From a virus: 21,433 bases of DNA. A program made the position numbers and the translations under genes. The notes under the pieces are model-generated. The model saw only the letters and a list, made by a program, of their open reading frames with translations, ran no database searches and had not been told where the DNA came from. This document shows positions 18,514 through 21,433 of the stretch, piece by piece (position 1 is the stretch's first letter; every line of letters starts with the position of its first letter). The stretch spans positions 1-21,433 of the IMG/VR virus record IMGVR_UViG_3300008952_000345. One strand, 5' to 3'.

Positions 18514-18732
18514 TTACCTATGTTGTAAGTGTACAAGCCATTTTCCAAACCCCCAAACGTCATGTGCTATTTTTCGGATTGGGGGAAGTTGACTAAATTG
18601 GAAATTATCAGCTGGAATTCCATATATAGTCTCAATTCGCCAAAGGAGCCAACTCTTTTGGAATCGGCCCTTGGCGAATAAAAACCTACTATACCATAAT
18701 AACTCTATAGCTATTTTAAAATTTTTAGTCAC
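18514..18732 (-). CDS. Unknown small basic protein
   Basis: A 72-residue protein rich in Trp, Phe, Arg and Lys (MTKNFKIAIELLWYSRFLFA ... FQKSWLLWRIETIYGIPADN ... WGFGKWLVHLQHR). It could be membrane-associated by its aromatic, basic makeup. Overlaps the upstream gene by eight bases. Function unknown. Confidence 0.6.
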   Translation of the reverse strand: MTKNFKIAIELLWYSRFLFAKGRFQKSWLLWRIETIYGIPADNFQFSQLPPIRKIAHDVWGFGKWLVHLQHR

Positions 18733-18937
18733 GTAGTAGTGTTCTCACTGTATCTAGTACATCCTCTTTGTGGGCGATACCGTCAACTAATTTGTAAACG
18801 TCAGCTACTAGATCTGTATGTTCACCAATACCAACTGGATTTTCTAAGAGAATACTCAAATTGGCCCTATCCTTCTGTATTTCTGATTCCACCATCGAAT
18901 TGGTAGCTTCCAATAAATTACGTCCTAGTTCTTTCAT
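18725..18937 (-). CDS. Unknown small acidic protein headed by promoter P6
   Basis: A 70-residue helical protein (MKELGRNLLEATNSMVESEI ... HTDLVADVYKLVDGIAHKEDVLDTVRTLLRD). First gene behind promoter P6, with AAGGAAA about nine bases before the ATG. Function unknown. Confidence 0.65.
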   Translation of the reverse strand: MKELGRNLLEATNSMVESEIQKDRANLSILLENPVGIGEHTDLVADVYKLVDGIAHKEDVLDTVRTLLRD

Positions 18938-18968
18938 GCTTAAACTTTCCTTTTCTTGATTATGGTAT

Positions 18969-18998
18969 ATTATACCATATCTAGCTAGCGTTTGTCAA
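18969..18998 (-). promoter_or_regulatory. Sigma70-type promoter P6 with palindromic -10 region
   Basis: TTGACA (18998-18993), 18-bp spacer ending in ATATGG, TATAAT (18974-18969), preceded by GTGAAAATAGCC. The -10 region forms a perfect 9-bp inverted repeat TATGGTATA/TATACCATA around one base (18961-18979), not found in the other five. A repressor could bind it, or it may be chance. Confidence 0.9.
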
Positions 18999-19012
18999 GG
19001 CTATTTTCACCT

Positions 19013-19459
19013 TTAATCAGTATCTTTCATATTACTTTTCGGCGGTGGGCCATTAGCTCCATTTTTGTTACCATTTGAGCTAATAGTGAAATTCCGAATA
19101 TCGAAAAAGCTACTGACTGCACCACCTACTATGCCTATTAGCACAAGCAGGATTCTTTCAAAAAATGCCATTTCTCTTTCTATTGTTGTCTGGCCTGTTT
19201 GCCAGCCAAAAACGACTAATATACCCATCATCACAACCAAGCCCACAACACCAAAAAACACTGATCTCAATATCCCATGCTGAGCAGAGAGCTTTTCGTG
19301 CATTGCTAATTGCTCAGTAGAATCTCGATAATTTTCTTGGGAAACTTCTAGTCTATTTTCAACTTCTATGGTGTGAGAAGTCAATTCCTCAATTTGTTGT
19401 TTAAGGAGAAGAATTAACTCATGGTCGGTTGTGGCTTCATTTTGTAAATCATCTGTCAT
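19013..19459 (-). CDS. Coiled-coil protein with two membrane spans
   Basis: A 148-residue protein. Residues 14-60 (ELILLLKQQIEELTSHTIEVENRLEVSQENYRDSTEQLAMHEK) form a coiled coil; spans lie at about 63-86 (ILRSVFFGVVGLVVMMGILV) and 101-119 (ERILLVLIGIVGGAVSSFF); a Gly/Asn/Pro/Lys-rich tail follows. Probably an inner-membrane protein with both ends in the cytoplasm. Its ATG overlaps the upstream HNH gene stop (ATGA). Function unknown; the promoter P6 follows its stop. Confidence 0.7.
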   Translation of the reverse strand: MTDDLQNEATTDHELILLLKQQIEELTSHTIEVENRLEVSQENYRDSTEQLAMHEKLSAQHGILRSVFFGVVGLVVMMGILVVFGWQTGQTTIEREMAFFERILLVLIGIVGGAVSSFFDIRNFTISSNGNKNGANGPPPKSNMKDTD

Positions 19460-19995
19460 TCTGTAAAATCACTCACTTTCGGCTTATGAATATAAAATTT
19501 AGAATTTGGATTTAATACATCCGACCTATTACAGGATTGGCATAATAATCCTCTTACCATTTCTTTACATTTTCCATGCTTTTCTTCATAATCATGATCG
19601 TGATCTATAGTACAATATCTATAATCTACCCCTTCAATTAAATTTGGATCATTATAATACTGGGATCTTTCTTTAAAAAAAATAGGATCTACTAATTTTA
19701 TATTACAATGAGGATTAGCACAATGGCCGTTCTGTTTTTCCCACATTTCAATAAAATCAGATTTTGTAAAATTGTAACGATACTTCATCATGGCTATTCG
19801 TTGTGCGCCTGGGTGTTTGAGACGGTGAAGTTTAGTGCTTTTATTGTTCGATTCACGCCATTTTTCTGGATATTTCGCACGATGTCTTAAAGCTGCAGCC
19901 GCAGCAAATTTTGGATCACGATTTTTATCATATTCTTTTTGCCACTCATTGCGTGCTTCTCTATTTGACCAATCAACTTTATTCATCATCATCAT
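19456..19995 (-). CDS. Endonuclease VII-like HNH nuclease
   Basis: A 179-residue protein. The zinc/HNH core is complete: C92-x4-C97 (HCANPHC), IDHDHD at 130-135 with the catalytic-type DHDH, and VRGLLCQSCNR (148-157) with C152, C155 and N156. This is the recombination endonuclease VII pattern. The N-terminal 70 residues are basic (KFAAAAALRHRAKYPEKWRE) and probably bind DNA. It could resolve branched DNA or be a free-standing homing nuclease. The first four codons are repeated ATG (MMMM), arising from the GAT-rich tail of the upstream gene. Confidence 0.85.
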   Translation of the reverse strand: MMMMNKVDWSNREARNEWQKEYDKNRDPKFAAAAALRHRAKYPEKWRESNNKSTKLHRLKHPGAQRIAMMKYRYNFTKSDFIEMWEKQNGHCANPHCNIKLVDPIFFKERSQYYNDPNLIEGVDYRYCTIDHDHDYEEKHGKCKEMVRGLLCQSCNRSDVLNPNSKFYIHKPKVSDFTE

Positions 19996-20173
19996 CTTTG
20001 AACTTCAAACTTTTCTTAGAAAAATCACGATGCTTCTTTGGCTTTTTACCTTTGGCCTTTCTATATGGATCTTTGAATTTCATTACTTGTTTCTTCTTGC
20101 TATTTCTCTGATTCTCATAAAACGTATCTTCAAGATCTTCTATGTCTAATTGGTTAAGGTTCAATTTTGCCAT
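19979..20173 (-). CDS. Small charged protein with basic middle and acidic tail
   Basis: A 64-residue protein (MAKLNLNQLDIEDLEDTFYE, then KKKQVMKFKDPYRKAKGKKPKKHRDFSKKSLKFKDDDDE). AAAGGAG six bases before the ATG is strong. The GAT codon run of the acidic tail doubles as the start of the downstream nuclease gene. Function unknown. Confidence 0.65.
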   Translation of the reverse strand: MAKLNLNQLDIEDLEDTFYENQRNSKKKQVMKFKDPYRKAKGKKPKKHRDFSKKSLKFKDDDDE

Positions 20174-20606
20174 TAGCTACTCCTTTTGTATGCCATCTGT
20201 TCATTATATTGGAATTATAATATTTTCTTGTACCATCTGAGAATTTCTCATCCAGTACATTTTCGTTAAATTGATACATTGTTTCTGTATATCCCAAATC
20301 TCGTTTATTCAAACAAAATTTCAGAATCTTAAATTCAAACTTATCCTTGCCTAATTCTTCTATCTCTTTGTTTAACTCATTGCATGATCCTGTGTAGATT
20401 TTCCAATCTGACTCCTTTTTGATATGCTTTCTATTGACTCTACCTTTGACTTTTCTTCGTTCAGTAAATACAATTTGCTTTTTGCCTATATATGACCTAC
20501 CTGAATCTTTGCGAGTTATGCGATATACAAAACCAAAGAAATCCATCGGATTGAAATCTTCGCCAAGCAGATTTAAATCAGGTTTCCAATGGCCAATGTC
20601 AATCAT
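20154..20606 (-). CDS. GIY-YIG-like (Seg-type) nuclease
   Basis: A 150-residue protein. FGFVYRITRKDSGRSYIGKK (24-43) is the GIY-YIG core (FVY and YIG). The rest, SDWKIYTGSCNELNKEIEEL and LKFCLNKRDLGYTETMYQFNENVL, matches a branch common in T4-like phages with YTGS and an E in LGYTE. It is probably a homing-type or structural nuclease. ATG overlaps the upstream stop (ATGA). Confidence 0.75.
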   Translation of the reverse strand: MIDIGHWKPDLNLLGEDFNPMDFFGFVYRITRKDSGRSYIGKKQIVFTERRKVKGRVNRKHIKKESDWKIYTGSCNELNKEIEELGKDKFEFKILKFCLNKRDLGYTETMYQFNENVLDEKFSDGTRKYYNSNIMNRWHTKGVANGKIEP

Positions 20607-21040
20607 GATGTAATGTTAGCACCTGCCAGAACAGATTTAATTGCACGTTCCTCGCCATCTTCATATGGCTTAGTATTCAAGGCCATAAAAATATCTCCAT
20701 CAAGAAATTCTTCAGGCATCATAACTTCAAAAATATGATGTGGACTATGAAAGGGTTTGTCTCGATTTTCTGCGGTTGGATGAACTTCAATTTTCCATGC
20801 ATTATAAACATTCTGTTCGGTATACAATATAGTTCGCATATAGGTATACCAAGAATTTTGAGATCCAAAATTTGTGATGTTTCTGGTTAGATGTCTATAC
20901 CCATAACAAGGATCATAATTATGAGCAATGGATATCAATTCTGTTCTTAATATTGGGTTATCTCTATCCCATCTTTGTCTATATTTATACATATCACCGT
21001 CAAACAATGTAAAGCTCCAAAATGGCTGAGATGTTTTCAT
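20603..21040 (-). CDS. Unknown phage protein
   Basis: A 145-residue protein rich in aromatic residues (FWSFTLFDGDMYKYRQRWDRDN ... YRHLTRNITNFGSQNSWYTYMRTILYTEQNVYNAWKIEV ... FMALNTKPYEDGEERAIKSVLAGANITS). Family not recognised. It overlaps both neighbours by four bases (ATGA), so all three are probably translated together. Confidence 0.65.
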   Translation of the reverse strand: MKTSQPFWSFTLFDGDMYKYRQRWDRDNPILRTELISIAHNYDPCYGYRHLTRNITNFGSQNSWYTYMRTILYTEQNVYNAWKIEVHPTAENRDKPFHSPHHIFEVMMPEEFLDGDIFMALNTKPYEDGEERAIKSVLAGANITS

Positions 21041-21433
21041 CTTCTAAACGATCTTTTATGAGTCCTCTGTGGTAATTCAACTAATATCATTTTTGAATGT
21101 TTTTCCATATCTTCAATATCAATCACTTCTAATCTTCTCTTTTCTTCACCTTCTGGAAACAATTTTATTTCCTGTTCATCCTCTATATGCTCTATCAATT
21201 CTCTGGCCATTATTACCTGATCTTGAATAATGGTAATATCCAAATCTTGATTTTTCTTTAAATCCCATACTCCAACATGAATACCCAATAGATTATCATC
21301 TTCATTGAAATATAATACTGCATTATGAGTAGGTCTAAGAGTTATTTCTCTAATCAAACTGCTACTAAAAATAATATTTCCCAGCTCATTAATATATATA
21401 TGATGAGAACCAGATGATTTTTTGACCTGCTTG
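21037..21433 (-). CDS. Unknown phage protein (partial, N-terminus beyond window)
   Basis: The frame is open from the right edge of the window to the TGA at 21037, with no ATG in the visible part, so the start lies outside. A TTG at 21357 has no ribosome site and is not needed. Visible residues run KQVKKSSGSHHIYINELGNI, then IFSSSLIREITLRPTHNAVLYFNEDDNLLGIHVGVWDLKKNQDLDI, and end in MILVELPQRTHKRSFRR: mixed strand and helix. Family not recognised. Confidence 0.65.
   Translation of the reverse strand, partial: KQVKKSSGSHHIYINELGNIIFSSSLIREITLRPTHNAVLYFNEDDNLLGIHVGVWDLKKNQDLDITIIQDQVIMARELIEHIEDEQEIKLFPEGEEKRRLEVIDIEDMEKHSKMILVELPQRTHKRSFRR

Noticed and set aside
1-21433. tRNA genes
   Set aside because: No cloverleaf with a TTC-type T-arm and matching acceptor stem was found by eye on either strand; phage tRNA clusters may lie elsewhere.

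Overview
This window looks like part of the genome of a large lytic T4-like tailed phage (myovirus), probably aquatic. The evidence is the gene set: a flavin-dependent thymidylate synthase (ThyX), a WGR-type ATP-dependent DNA ligase, a CobS-like AAA+ ATPase next to a CobT-like metalloprotease/VWA protein, a T4-type RNase H (FEN/PIN family), a small heat-shock protein, a SET-domain protein, and free-standing GIY-YIG and HNH (endonuclease VII-like) nucleases. As far as I know, this combination is typical of marine T4-like phages (cyano- and pelagi-myoviruses). I see no photosynthesis gene or other host marker, so the host cannot be named. The DNA is AT-rich and every gene I can support lies on the minus strand, so transcription runs from high to low coordinates. 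Genes are packed with 1-20 bp overlaps (ATGA, TGATG, TAATG).

Layout, right to left (direction of transcription). 21433-19000: a partial gene, two short unknown or nuclease genes, an endonuclease VII-like HNH protein and a coiled-coil protein with two membrane segments. 18998-17540: a sigma70-type promoter, then a run of seven small genes, several with a single membrane segment. 17535-13993: hsp20, an FmdB-like zinc ribbon, a GIY-YIG nuclease, a SET-domain protein, a conserved T4-like small protein, RNase H and a DUF6433-like protein. 13979-13581: a HAD phosphatase. 13580-12250: an unusual region with no clear gene at first (TTGACA boxes, inverted repeats), then a dubious 215-codon frame full of spaced DNA repeats, then small genes each headed by its own strong promoter. 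12243-7890: small DNA-binding-like genes, then the CobS-like/CobT-like pair. 7887-3561: a long block of small, mostly unknown early-type genes, including two exported proteins and a protein with a lysine-rich tandem-repeat tail. 3564-1733: DNA ligase and thyX. 1703-1: two tail-fibre/adhesin-like virion proteins, the last cut by the window edge.

The genes fit a plan in which host RNA polymerase reads early genes from a family of six near-identical promoters (TTGACA, 18 bp, TATAAT, with conserved flanks). Nucleotide and DNA enzymes (ThyX, ligase, RNase H) serve phage replication, and the virion adhesin genes at the left edge belong to the late class. The least ordinary part is 12690-13580. It holds an 18-bp motif repeated at 71-72 bp spacing, perfect A/T hairpins and an excess of AGCT, all downstream of a strong promoter. 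It may be a replication origin, a regulatory region or a structured RNA, possibly overlapping a real gene. At least thirteen genes shorter than 60 codons were found by reading the sequence directly.
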